This document shows, piece by piece, positions 1-10,996 of a DNA stretch of 64,000 nt. The first letter of the stretch is position 1. Each line of letters starts with the position of its first letter. This DNA comes from Nectonema munidae (taxonomy: Eukaryota > Nematomorpha > Nectonematoida > Nectonematidae). The stretch covers positions 1,798,001 through 1,862,000 of the forward strand of contig JAUIRK010000898.1 of assembly GCA_030549495.1 (NCBI GenBank), given 5' to 3'. Under the pieces are notes generated by a model. The model searched no databases. It was not told the DNA's origin and saw nothing but the letters and a program-made list of their open reading frames with translations. A program made the position numbers and the translations under genes.

Positions 1-299
1 AAGATATTTATATAATTTTTTTATGTTACCAAATTGGAAATGTTGGACTGTAAAATACTCATAATTATATTAAAATCTTTATTAAAAAATTTTAACTGAA
101 ACATGAAAATGATAAAAAGCTATAAAGCAAGAAATAAATGAAATATTATTTGGAATGATAGAGATCATAACACTTTTTTTTCACACATCAAACAGCCAAG
201 ACGTGTGTTTTTCATGCATATAATGCATCTTCCTTGACTTGTGTCAGTCACTAAGATAATAATTGATTCTATCATATCTTACTGACTTCAAAACTGCAG

Positions 300-1690
300 C
301 ATTTGGGCCACCCTTTCTTTTTCTTTTTCTTTCAATATCAGCTTTTAACAAGTAGCTTACAATTCCTTTTTTATATTCTAAGTGGTTCATATTGAAGTTT
401 GGTCTATATTTTTATGGAATTTAAATGAAGCCACAACGGATAAGTTTATTATATGTAAAAATAAATTCGACACCACTTTTCCGATCTTAATTTTGGCCTG
501 TAAGATGAAAGAAGACGGTCACATATATCAACTCTGCCATTGTTATACTTTTTTACTGCTTTGAATGTTATACTTTTAAGCTGTTGAATTCTTTTTTTCT
601 TTTCAGTTTTTACTCCTCTTTGGATCTTGCATTTTGGTGATAGGCCATAAAGCTAGCTAGCGTAACAACTGCACTATCATTCCATTTCAAACAAAAAATG
701 ACACCATCGGAACAATAATCAAAATGTCCACTCATTAATGCTAGAAAAAATGTCTTCATTTCCTTCAATGTTATCAAAGGACATTTTGTTCTTGTTTCTT
801 GAATAACTTGTGAAAAAATTGTCAGAGAACGCTACCTACATGTTTATTTGGCTCATTTATCGGCTCGCGCATTTTTTGTACAACCTACCCAAGAGGTTTA
901 GAACTTTTTTCTCTCCCGCAATATATTGAAAAATTATACAGAAACCCATCATTACCGCATAACATCCAAATTTAATGGTTTTATTTTTTATGAATTGTTC
1001 TGCACTATGAAGACCTCTGTATGAAGCCATACTTTCATCAACACTTAAAAATTCGAAATTGTTGACACCACGGCAGCTCTTGACTGAACTAAATTTTGAT
1101 TATCAGCAAAATGAATTTACTTCTTTATTTTTTGAATTGATCTATAGACATGCATTTTGAAAATATTGGAGCAATCAATAAATCATTAGTGGACCAACAA
1201 TCATTTTCTGAAGGAAGTGCATGAATACCACTCAGAAGTATCAAACCTGTTCGAATTTCACGTATGTTTGTTACAAAATTGGGCTCATTTTTGCATATAA
1301 GTTTGTTTGTTCAACAATGTAATGTATCATTTCATTAGTCAAAAAAAGTGGAACCATTTCATAAGGTTCTTTTCCCATATGATCTCTAGTTTTATTGATA
1401 AAGGATCATGAGTGTGTAAAGATAAATCTTCGTGTTGTTTCCAATTAGTTTTTTTAACCTAGTCAATCTTGATTTCTTCATTCAATACCACTTCTAATCA
1501 CCACATACTTATTTGGGGATGGCCTCTTCCAATAAAGTATCATCATATTCTTCCTTTTTCTTTTTCAAGTTCTGGAGGAATAATCACAATAGATAAATCT
1601 TCATCTTGGGTATTTTCAATATACTCTTATCCAGAAATTAAAATTTTTGAGATTCAGAATTCATTCAAATAAATTAAATTTCTAAAAAAG
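300..1690 (-). pseudogene. Degenerate piggyBac-type transposase
   Basis: Read on the minus strand, pieces of a piggyBac (PGBD-like) transposase appear in the expected order. A block with LSVDESMASYRG lies near 1010-1050, where the family has its catalytic Asp in an (F/L)DESM context. It is followed by HSAEQFIKNKTIKFG (about 970-1005). A later block, DSAVVTLASF near 640-690, matches the family's W-N-D-N-x-V-V-x-x-A-S segment. RPKLRSEKWC near 450-500 matches the C-terminal helix before the tail. Frames change between blocks and stops interrupt them, so it cannot make protein. The N-terminal third (1100-1690) is very eroded. I could not find its terminal repeats or TTAA sites. This is a plain cut-and-paste DNA transposon fossil, unrelated in sequence detail to the better preserved piggyBac copy near 63 kb. 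Confidence 0.7.
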
Positions 1691-2390
1691 TTGTAGCTAA
1701 AAGAGTGACTAAAGTTGCCATTTTGAAAACATAAAATTATCATAAAAAATTTCAATTAAATTTTTAATATTCTACAAAGTATACTGCTTTTTTATCATGT
1801 ATTTAATTATCAGAAATTATTCATGTAAATATGTGTTTTAATTTTAGTTAAATATTTAGAAGTCAAAAAGAAAAAAAGTATACTTTTTAAATGAGATTGA
1901 GTTTTATAGAAACAATGGGAGACATTTAATTATAGAAACAGAATTTTTTAAAAGGCCTTCTTTAGTAACAAAAGCGAAATTACTAATTTTACTTTTCAAC
2001 GGGGGAAGGATATCTTGCTTAAACTATCTCGGGGAGAAATAATTTTAATTATTAAAAAATTTTGATATTTTAGAGGGATCTAATTTGTAGTAGGCTTTTT
2101 ATTTATACGTTTGTATTTCAGAAATTCAAGGACAATAAACGCAATCAAATCTTTGAAATTTTACAAAGTTCAGATTATTTAAAGGAAAATTTACGTAAGA
2201 TAAATGAATTAGTATTGTTTAAAGTTGCTATTATTCTATATTTCTATCGATAGAAGTGATGAACAAGCAAGAAATAAATGTTTTCGAAGACGGATTTGAA
2301 TCTTTACTCTAAGTCTACAGATAAATAAAATATATGTACTCTCGAATGTGTACCGCAAGATAAAAGTCTACGTTAAAATTGTATAAACAT
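1691..2390. other. Gene-free spacer downstream of PRORP
   Basis: AT-rich sequence with no coding signal that I can support on either strand. It lies between the piggyBac fossil and the 3' end of PRORP. Confidence 0.5.
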
Positions 2391-2396
2391 TTTATT
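2391..2396 (-). terminator. Poly(A) signal overlapping the PRORP stop codon
   Basis: On the minus strand the last codons read AGC TAA TAAA, so a canonical AATAAA hexamer begins in the terminal TAA. If used, the 3' UTR would be only some 15-25 nt long. A second AATAAA on the same strand near 2100 could serve instead. Confidence 0.45.
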
Positions 2397-4103
2397 AGCT
2401 ATTGTTCATATTCAAGCACTTCCATTTAATTTTATCTTCATCGACAAGACACGGAAAATGGATATGGCTTTCATTGAGATGTATATGAGCTGCGGTATGA
2501 GAGTTGCTCTTAAAGTGGATAATTTTTACGTTTAGTTCTTTCAAAATAAAGAGAATAGTTACGTTGAAGATGAATTTTTTCATTTGATAATGGTATTTGT
2601 AGTTCAATATGTGACTTCTCTTCCATAGAAAGTACTCTAGATTATAGTCAGTTAATCTTGAACCATGATCTCGGAAGAAGTCATTCGAAATGATCTTAGC
2701 TTCAGAGCCAGAATGCAAAGCAGAGTATATCATGAAAATATCGTCAAGTGAGCTTAAAAAAAATCAATTTATACATAAGATAGCTAATTAATGAATAAAT
2801 GATACTCAAGTTTGACAAAGTAGGAATCGCATTCATTTCTTAGAAGGGAGGAGATGCTTAAAAATGGCTTTATGTTTTTTCCTACCACCAGAACTTTCTT
2901 ACCAGAGGATTTGAAATGCCTTATGACTTTCGCCATCTACAATGCTTAAAAACTATTAAGGTATATTGCTTTGAAGAATAGCGTTACCATATTTCCCATT
3001 TCTTCATGATTATTTTTCACTAAATACTTTATTGTGTGAAGTAGATTTAAACCGTCAATTACAATGTCAAATTTTTTATCTTTGATAAAATTTTCAAAAT
3101 TGCTCCATTCTTTAGGCGTTGTTTTAACAAAAATATTAGATCCTTTGATAACTTTTGTATAAAACTCCTCTTTCATGTTGGAAAATAAATCACAAGGAAT
3201 TTTTGAAGATATCAGCAAATTTGTTTGACAGTTAGAACAAATTTGACTCCTTGTAATGATGGTATCCTTCAACTTCCATTCCCCTTCACTAAATTTGTTC
3301 ACAGAGTGGCATATTGATTCAACATCTTTTTCCGTCAATAAAACGTATAGCCTTGAAAACTCCCTGAATACGCCAACCATTAAACGCTTGTATTCATCTT
3401 CCTCAACAAGACTGGAGGTGTTTTTGATGCAATTAAGGCAACATTCAATGATTTTTGAGGCTTTGAGAGAATCACACTCGGTTGCGGCCGAGAGGAACTG
3501 TAGGCCGAGTTGAAAGTCCTTATTATAAAAGCAGCCAGCAGAAGAGGTGATTTTGTGGGAACTTGTCTCTCCTATTGCTATGATTTCTTTGTAATGAGTA
3601 GTGTAGGAGATAGCAGATATTAAATTGTTCAAAATACTGCGGGGAAGTAAATCTAACTTTTCTTTTAAAAATTCAAACACCTTATAAACGTCATCTTCCA
3701 TGTCTTTTTCGGAAGGATGGCTGATGACGGAAATGAAGAACTCGTTCAAAATTGAAAGAGGAGCACGGCTCAAATCTTCCAAATACGTTTTCAACACATA
3801 TTTTCTCATATAGAATAAATGTGGGCGCGAGCAACAAGCTTTTAGAAAGAGGAAATTCCTTTGGTTGTAATCTACCTTCAACTTGGCTGAAATACAAGAT
3901 AAGATGTTTTCCACGTTTTCCTCATGGCCTATATTTGCCTTGCTGTTTTCATCTATGATGTTATTAACTAGAAATAGTTTATGAGTCATTTTTCTATCAT
4001 TAATCTCATCTTGTATAAATGATACAGAAGAGAAATAACTTTTTGGTATAAGGTAGGAATTCGCCAGGCGCTTGAGCAGTGAGTTGTATGTTGCTCCTTT
4101 CAT
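2395..4103 (-). CDS. PRORP: Mitochondrial ribonuclease P catalytic subunit (PRORP/MRPP3), three exons
   Basis: PRORP is the metallonuclease that cuts the 5' leader from mitochondrial pre-tRNAs; in animals it works with the MRPP1/MRPP2 (TRMT10C/HSD17B10) pair. I join three exons: 4103-2988, 2936-2806 and 2752-2395. Both introns are short (51 and 53 nt), have GT...AG ends, and keep the frame through a phase 0 and a phase 2 junction, giving 534 aa (human about 583). The N terminus is basic with few acidic residues, as expected for a mitochondrial import signal. The middle is a helical PPR-like region. The zinc site is CSNC (C289, C292) with a C-terminal His (about H514) and WKC (C528). The NYN nuclease core has VIDGLN (D350), LDD (D419, D420) and ND (D440). 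The gaps of 69 and 20 residues equal those between human D409, D478/D479 and D499, so it should be active. No in-frame interruption is seen. The start is the first Met of the long exon. Confidence 0.93.
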
Positions 4104-4640
4104 AATGTTACGAATACTTGACAGAACTCTAAAATAAACGCTATCAATAAATGTAAAACATATTTTTGTAAAAAATATTAACCAAAAGAGACATCATTTG
4201 CCGAATATAAATTAATTTTTCTTTGTATCTAAAATTTTAAAATTTAGGTCCTTGTGAAATTCTTTTCTTAGACTTCTTTTTTAGAATACAATTCAGTGGT
4301 CGAAATGGTCAACTTTTTCAAGACAATAACTTCGCTGTTATAAGTTTAATAACTTTCTTCATGAAATTAAATGTGTGACTAATTTTAACAATCAAGCAAA
4401 TAGATGTGAAACTTCCATTTTCGAGCTTATGAGCTGTTTCCAGTATGATCCAAGTATGAGCCTGAAATATAGATCTTGGATTCGAATGCACCATCAAACC
4501 TTCTTTAATTTGGACACAGATGCACCTTCCGATGAAAATCTTAGGTATCCTATTTCTAAATTTTTCAGTCAAAAATTGTTGAACAGGTATACTCTGTTAA
4601 ACCTGGAGGAATTCAAACAATCTTGCTATCTCTTTGCCTT
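4104..4640. other. Spacer upstream of PRORP
   Basis: AT-rich. It should hold the PRORP promoter (read leftward), but I see no motif I would defend. Short open frames on both strands here have no recognisable domain. Confidence 0.4.
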
Positions 4641-4835
4641 CGGCTAACCAAATCAAAATTTGCTCTCCATCGCACTCATCTCCATCATCAGTAAAATCAT
4701 CCTCACTATTTTTATCATAGAGATTCTAATTTAGAACATGTTGAGACATTATTTTCAGGAGAGTCGTAAAAATCTGAATTATAATCGTCCTCCACTGTGC
4801 AATCAGAAGATTCAAAAAATCTTTGTTTAGGCATT
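4320..4835 (-). pseudogene. Unrecognised broken ORF with acidic start
   Basis: On the minus strand a frame starts near 4835 with MPKQRFFESSD and runs into Asp/Glu-rich sequence (EDDYNSDFYDSPEN), breaks, and continues in another frame with EDDFTDDGDECDGE. A further open stretch, RNRIPKIFIGRC, ends near 4320. The acidic leader followed by a basic segment resembles the N terminus of piggyBac-like transposases, but no catalytic motif is visible, so I do not assign a family. It is broken at least twice and is probably a transposon relic. Confidence 0.3.
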
Positions 4836-5017
4836 GTATATATTAGTTCTATGGGTCTATATTGAACCAAAAATACAGGAGATAAACTTTTGTGATATTC
4901 TATTTAGAAGAATTTGATTCAAATGGATTTAACTAAAAAATCGAAAATTTACCTAAAATGGCGAATGTTATTTTTTTATTTATCGGTATCGCATCCAAGC
5001 GAAGAATAATCTTCAAT

Positions 5018-5105
5018 GGTTGTGCAGATAGTAAAAATAGTTATGCTCCAAAATCGAAATCAGACCCTATGCTCCCACCACTAGGCCATGTGCCGATTGG
5101 AAATA
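5018..5105 (-). repeat. tRNA-like relic, possible SINE head
   Basis: The minus strand carries TGGCCTAGTGG, a perfect tRNA A-box, about 30 nt ahead of a degenerate B-box (GATTTCGATTTT). The sequence does not fold into a convincing tRNA and differs from the SINE family found elsewhere in this window. Confidence 0.3.
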
Positions 5106-5170
5106 ATTTTATTTTTAAACGGCGAAATATCCGAAGAGCAAGTGTCGACTGGCCAAATGTCCTACACTGA

Positions 5171-7123
5171 AGTTGAAGCAGCAGACTAAAGCTAGAATTA
5201 AAATACTAAGTTTTCTAAGCAAAAAGCTAACCATTTCCCTCCAAAAGGTGACATACGCTAAACTAACTTTCAATGTCATTGTAACGCTGAACGTAAGCGT
5301 AGTAAGAAAACTTTATTTAAATTCAAATTGTATGGCTTTCTGGATCTAACTTCTGTTGTATCTTCTTTTGGCTCATTGATAGCCTTGCGCGTGGCTCATG
5401 GTTAGCCTTTTGTGAAGAAGCATAGATCCAAGAAGTTTTGCCACGTAGAGTGGTATAAGTTTTCAAAGTGATGAAAGAAGAGAAAAATGTTGAAGTAAAG
5501 TACATATATATACGTGTGTACATGCATGTGTAAGTTATAATCTGTGTTGACAAGGTCTTGCGACTTAAGTATGTCTTGTGGTTAGGAACAAATTTAATTA
5601 AAGATATTTTGTTAAAATAGCCAATAACATTATGTTTACACCTAATGTTACAGTCATCTCTTAAATAATCAAAAAATGACACAAAAGATTGGGTAAGTTA
5701 ATTTTTAACCTATAATTCATTATATATATTTGTAAATAGTATTATGAATTTAATGAAAAAAATATTTTGTAGATATAATTTTTACTAAAAGTATATCCAA
5801 TAAATTTTAATTAAAAATTAAAGAAAATTAGTATACATATAAAAATAATTGAAAAAAGCATAATATTGATAAGTGAGAATATTGTGAATTAATTAATTTT
5901 GAAAATATAACTACTTCAATAAATAACCAGGCGCCCTTTGAACGTCCAAAATTATTTTCGGATCAAGACCAGATGGAGAAAATATGCAAGCGGATACAGC
6001 CTTGTGATTTCAGAGAAGGTTTAGAATTAAAATAAAGAGTGACCGTAAGAGAAAACAGTTTACTTGTGTGATATTCTTTATTGTGTAAAAGATACACACA
6101 CATTATTACTTCTAATCTAGGCCAAGACTCAATTTTCTTTTTATTTTTTGCGAAAAGAGAGGACTGTAAAACAATGCTATAATTTTTTTGGTAGTGTAAA
6201 GTCATGTGACGAGCTCTCGAAACTAAAAATTCGTATCACAGCTACAATAAGCGAAAGTCAAAGAGATTGAGCGCATTTTCTAGCTAGAAAAACTATCTGT
6301 ACAAAAATTTGGGGAGACTGATATTGCATATCATGAAAATAAATCAGTTTCTTTCATACCAAACGGAGTGTGGACTTGAAGCATGTTCTTTTGCTAAAAG
6401 GTGTCGTAAAACTAAATAAAAATATAAAGGCCCTATTTTCCATGGGCTTTATTTGCATAATGCATAGAAAGTATTTATAAAAGTAGACGGTAAAGAATTG
6501 AAAAGACCAAACCAAGAACAAATTTAGTTCATCGGACAAGCAATCATAGAATTGTTCATTCTACCTGGCAAAGAAAGAAAAGCACCCACACAAGCTCTTT
6601 AGTAGTAAGAGATATGGCAGGCATTTCTATTCATTTCGATCTTTTTGTCAACATTGGCCGATGAAAGATCGCGAAAATGCAGATGTAGAGAATGCAGTGG
6701 CGCCTGTAAATTTATTTGACCGAAACCTACCCCGAAATTTCATTTATGGAAAATATTTCTGGAAATTTTTTAATATATGTAATAAATACAAATTTATTCA
6801 CAATGAGAGCAAATTTATATAAATGTGTCAAAATCCAGTTTCAAAGATAAGGGTTAATTTGATTGGAATATTTAGGAGGCGCTAGTTCTTGGCCAAAAAT
6901 TATTTATACAAGTAAAACTGTTTGGAAAGTTAAATGAGGATTGCGTTTAACAGTAAGTATTTTAGGATGAAAAATTACATTTAAAGCAAAATAATATGGG
7001 CATGGTGGAATCACAAATGAATAAAAACACAATATTTTATTTAAATATTCAATATATTTGGAAAAGAAAGCATCTTGGTAGCAAGAGAAGGATTGAAGCA
7101 TGCACGTTATTTAGAATTCGTCA
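5171..7123. other. Gene-free spacer between PRORP side and MET 3' end
   Basis: About 2 kb of AT-rich sequence. Short open frames occur on both strands but have no domain, no splice-linked partner and no codon bias. I see nothing in it that I can name. Confidence 0.5.
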
Positions 7124-7129
7124 TTTATT
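7124..7129 (-). terminator. Poly(A) signal of the MET-like gene
   Basis: AATAAA on the minus strand, 28 nt past the stop codon of the receptor gene. This is the usual place for a short 3' UTR. Confidence 0.55.
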
Positions 7130-7156
7130 AAAAAAATAACAGCGCAAATGACTTAT

Positions 7157-10100
7157 TCAACTATCATTTAAATATTTTCCATTATAAATGCTTTCTTGAT
7201 CAGACACATTATCAAACAAAACAAGGAAATCCAATGACTCATTTAAAACTTCCTTGTTCAAGTTCTCGAGACAAGAGTTTAGATCTTGGATGATCGATTC
7301 AAAAGTTGGACGGGTTTCTGACTGCCATAACCAGCAATTTTTCAATATTCGATAAACTGAGACAGGACACTTCTTGGGCCTATGGAGTCTTCTTCCTGAC
7401 TTTATATAGGCAAGAATATCCCAATTATCAACATAGGCATATGGGAGAAGGCCTCTTGTAAATATTTCCCAAAGTGTGATGCCAAAAGACCACACATCTG
7501 TTTTAGAGTCAAAGACTCCTCTCTCAAGGGATTCAGGAGGCAGCCATTTCACAGGAAGTTTTGTTTCCGACTTTATACTATAGTAGTTTTTCTCATAAAT
7601 GTCTCTTGAAAGACCAAAATCACAGACTTTAACTCTGAGGTTATCATCTAGCATGCAGTTGCGAGCTGCTAAATCTCTGTGAACAAACTTGAATTTTGTT
7701 AAGTAACTCATACCCAACGCAATTTCAACGCCAAACTTGACGGCTTCTTTCACGCTTATTTCATTTTCTTTTTCTTTAACATAATTCAATAAATCTCCAT
7801 TTTTGAGAAACGGCAACACAACCAATGGCGCATCTTCGTTGGAAACGCATAAGCCTATTAAAGATAAGACATTGGGGTGGTTGAATTCCTTCATTCTCAA
7901 TCCTTCCTCGATTAAATTTTTTATGTTTTCATTTGAAGTTTTATCACTGAAAAACGAAATTGTCTTAACAGCCACTAACTTCTCAACATCCTTATTCAAT
8001 GATTCATCGCGTACGCTTAAATATGCTTTGTAAACATTACCAAAGTGGCCGTTACCAATTTTTTCAGCAAGTACCAAGTCATTGCGATCAATCAACACTT
8101 TTTCGCACTCCACTAACGTCTTGCTTTCTTCTTCAGATAAGCCTTTGAAATGCACTTCTGATAGTGATGTACTTGGATAATTTAAATCATTATTGGAGTA
8201 GTTGTTGTTGGAGCAAATAAGAGCATTGCTTGTTTCCCTGTTGTTTAGTTGGGTTAGGGCTAACTTTGAAGAAATAAAACGCCGTTTTCGCTTATAGATA
8301 GTGAAGATGATGAAGAAGACGCCCAGAAACGCCACTAAAATGATCGCTATCAACCATACACTTTTAATTCTGTTCCTTGAAAAATATACAGACCCGATGT
8401 TGTACTTTAGAGTACCAATCTTAATGCTGACATTATAATCTTTAAAAAGTTGTAAATCAGGGAGAAAGCATTTAATAAAATCGTTGCTCATTTGAGAAAT
8501 ATTACAAAGAGAATTCCTACCAATGTGAACTTTCACGTCTTCCATTCCATAAGTCTGATTAATATGCGTTCCTTCGATTACAAGTAAGTCATGTTTTGGA
8601 TTCAATGTTTTGCCTTTTTTTAGCGTGTTTATTATAGGATCTGGAAAAAAAGTAAAGGGATAAAACCCAGTAAGGATGTTTTCACTGAATTTTATATAAA
8701 CACTGTATTCTTTTGGACTATGGAAAGAATTAAGGAAAAGAGGTTTAGAAATGCTACATAACATAAGAAACCCGTCTTTGATTGCTTCGCAAACAAAACT
8801 TGCAATAGTTGCATTTCTTCTATCCAAAAATATGAGAAGTGGTTTGAATACTGAATTTAAATTTTCGCCTTTAACTCTCATTAAGAAACTCGACGTGAAT
8901 GTAGAATTCAATGGTTCAAGGTTCTTAACTTTTGGATCAGGCATGTACGTAAAATGAAAAAAATTTGAAGTAAAATTGTCAATAACAACAGAAAGAAATT
9001 CCAATTGTTCACTAAGTTTCTTTTCTGAGCGCAATTTGAAAGATTGGCATAACATAGTTGAATAATTGCGATAAAAAACAGCGCATTTTTTATTTCCCAA
9101 AAATATGTTTACTTTTCTTCCTATATCTAAATTTTTTCCATTTACGGTTATGTTTGTTCCACCAGAAAAGGGTCCATAGTTAGGGAAAACTTTGGAAATA
9201 TCAACTTTTTTATAATAAAGCACTTGAAAATTGGTGGCATATTCGAGCAGGCTATCGTGCTGCAGTGATTTTATAGTTACATTAACGGCATCTTCAAAGC
9301 TACTAGGAGGCACAATACACTTTATCAAGGCATCATTAATGAATAAGATTGTGCAATTTCCTTGTCCTACCTTCACCTCTATTGAAGGAGAAGAGTATCC
9401 GAAGTTTTGACCCATCAGATGTAAGGCTGTACCTCCTTCAATAGGGACAAAGGAAGGTTGTATAGACTTGAGATACGGAGAACAGTAGCTATCACTCCAG
9501 CGAAGAGATTTGATACATTTGCTTTTTTCTGTGCATTCACTAACTGAAGAACACCAACCACACGATGAGTGCCGTTTTGTTGAAATGCATTGGTTGCATG
9601 TTGTGTAAAATTCGCAGGAATCTAAATCGTAGACAAGTAAAGAGTGAGATCCTAGAACATACAATTTATTATGAGACACAAGAAGAGATGAGCGTGGGTT
9701 ATAGCGATTAATTCCTATCTCATTTGGAAAGTGATAGGAAAATATGACTTTTAAAAATGGAGTGTTTAAAGATATTCCAGTCAAGAGGTTTTCATCACTC
9801 AAGAGAAGAAGATAGGAAGTTGGATGAGTAGAGTGTAAGTTCAGAGAGATAATAATTTGCGAGTTGATGAAAAAGTTATGACTAGATGCAATATCATAAT
9901 CGCTATTTATAAGATAGTTAAGTGAATTGGCGCAATAATTTTTGCTGACCTTCTTTTCACCCATTTTACACTTTTCTTTTTTTCCCAGAATCCATGGTAA
10001 GCGAAAACCATGTCCATTGAAACAACTCTGAATCGCTTCATAAAAGACATCTTGGATACTCTTCATCGAGTAAACGCATAAGTTACTTCCGAACTCTCTG

Positions 10101-10996
10101 TTTTGAGACTTTTCGTGATAATTGGGATAACTACTCGACATAGTAACAAATAGGGTCGCACTTTCAATATCAAAATGTGCAGCCTGTGCCAAGTTGTATT
10201 CAATGGTGTAATCATTGGACTTGAAACAAGTCAATGGAGCTTCAGTGTACGAATAATAATGCATATCCGATTTGCATATTCTTGCTAGCCTGGAGTGATA
10301 CTTGCTTGATCTATGAAGAGTTTGTCTTTGAATGAGAAGAAAGTATGTGAATTCTTTGTAAGAAAATGCATATACATAATCGATTGGGAAAGACTTGAGA
10401 AACTGGTGAGCTATGTTTATGCCAGTGAAAGAAAAACCATCATCATAAACGTATCGCAAATGAACAGATTCCTTGTCGAATACAAGATACTTAGAAGAAA
10501 CGAAGGGTGTCAATGCACTTAAAGGTCTCATATCATATGAATGTCCCGTATAAAGTACGTGCGAATTTAGAGATTTTGGTCCTGTGGAAAAAAAAGCAAT
10601 GCAACTTGCATTTCCTGCAACATAGTTCTCGGGCATCTTTTTATCAGAAGTTAGGAATATGCTGACATTTTCTGAATTATGCAGCAAAAAAGCACCGTTG
10701 TACATAGAACCGGCTGAAAAAAGCCATTTCGAATCTGGCTCTACAAGTAATAAAAGCTTATTTACATTGAAAGCCTTCTCTTTCCTTCCATCATCGCTCA
10801 AAGTAGACACCTCTGATTTGAGGGTGAGATTGGAAGTGTAATGCAGTATTTTATTCACTGCACCTATGAATATATCGCCATTGTATTCCTTCACTACAAC
10901 ATTACTAAATTCGTACTTGGAAGTGACTTTTGACTCATAGCATAAAACTTCGATTACATTCAAAGAAAGTAGCAAAAACACAAGGATTGCTAACAT
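7157..10996 (-). CDS. MET: MET/RON-family receptor tyrosine kinase, single exon
   Basis: This is a plasma-membrane receptor kinase of the HGF/MSP receptor type, complete at 1279 aa (human MET 1390). Domains in order, residues approximate: signal peptide 1-19; Sema propeller 25-455; PSI cysteine knot 460-505 (CGWCSSVSEC); about four IPT/TIG domains at 508-590, 598-685, 687-785 and 786-872; TM helix 880-901 followed by KRKRR; kinase about 975-1245. Kinase residues seen: GNGHFGNV glycine loop, Lys in VAVK, HRDLAARN catalytic loop, DFG, and the paired tyrosines NYYS of the activation loop, which match MET Y1234/Y1235. No polybasic furin site is visible in the Sema domain, so it may not be cleaved into alpha and beta chains. 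The C-tail is short and lacks the YVxV pair that recruits adaptors in vertebrate MET, but it ends in KYLNDS, a YxN site of the Grb2 SH2 type. The whole 3.8 kb frame has no intron, unlike its neighbours. PSI plus IPT plus kinase excludes plexins and other RTKs. Confidence 0.95.
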   Translation of the reverse strand: MLAILVFLLLSLNVIEVLCYESKVTSKYEFSNVVVKEYNGDIFIGAVNKILHYTSNLTLKSEVSTLSDDGRKEKAFNVNKLLLLVEPDSKWLFSAGSMYNGAFLLHNSENVSIFLTSDKKMPENYVAGNASCIAFFSTGPKSLNSHVLYTGHSYDMRPLSALTPFVSSKYLVFDKESVHLRYVYDDGFSFTGINIAHQFLKSFPIDYVYAFSYKEFTYFLLIQRQTLHRSSKYHSRLARICKSDMHYYSYTEAPLTCFKSNDYTIEYNLAQAAHFDIESATLFVTMSSSYPNYHEKSQNREFGSNLCVYSMKSIQDVFYEAIQSCFNGHGFRLPWILGKKEKCKMGEKKVSKNYCANSLNYLINSDYDIASSHNFFINSQIIISLNLHSTHPTSYLLLLSDENLLTGISLNTPFLKVIFSYHFPNEIGINRYNPRSSLLVSHNKLYVLGSHSLLVYDLDSCEFYTTCNQCISTKRHSSCGWCSSVSECTEKSKCIKSLRWSDSYCSPYLKSIQPSFVPIEGGTALHLMGQNFGYSSPSIEVKVGQGNCTILFINDALIKCIVPPSSFEDAVNVTIKSLQHDSLLEYATNFQVLYYKKVDISKVFPNYGPFSGGTNITVNGKNLDIGRKVNIFLGNKKCAVFYRNYSTMLCQSFKLRSEKKLSEQLEFLSVVIDNFTSNFFHFTYMPDPKVKNLEPLNSTFTSSFLMRVKGENLNSVFKPLLIFLDRRNATIASFVCEAIKDGFLMLCSISKPLFLNSFHSPKEYSVYIKFSENILTGFYPFTFFPDPIINTLKKGKTLNPKHDLLVIEGTHINQTYGMEDVKVHIGRNSLCNISQMSNDFIKCFLPDLQLFKDYNVSIKIGTLKYNIGSVYFSRNRIKSVWLIAIILVAFLGVFFIIFTIYKRKRRFISSKLALTQLNNRETSNALICSNNNYSNNDLNYPSTSLSEVHFKGLSEEESKTLVECEKVLIDRNDLVLAEKIGNGHFGNVYKAYLSVRDESLNKDVEKLVAVKTISFFSDKTSNENIKNLIEEGLRMKEFNHPNVLSLIGLCVSNEDAPLVVLPFLKNGDLLNYVKEKENEISVKEAVKFGVEIALGMSYLTKFKFVHRDLAARNCMLDDNLRVKVCDFGLSRDIYEKNYYSIKSETKLPVKWLPPESLERGVFDSKTDVWSFGITLWEIFTRGLLPYAYVDNWDILAYIKSGRRLHRPKKCPVSVYRILKNCWLWQSETRPTFESIIQDLNSCLENLNKEVLNESLDFLVLFDNVSDQESIYNGKYLNDS

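Noticed and set aside
10313-10841. Plus-strand ORFs of 60-69 codons
   Set aside because: Antisense shadows of the Sema-domain coding sequence.
2395-10996. PRORP and the MET-like gene as an operon
   Set aside because: They are on the same strand but 3 kb apart, with separate poly(A) signals and unrelated functions.
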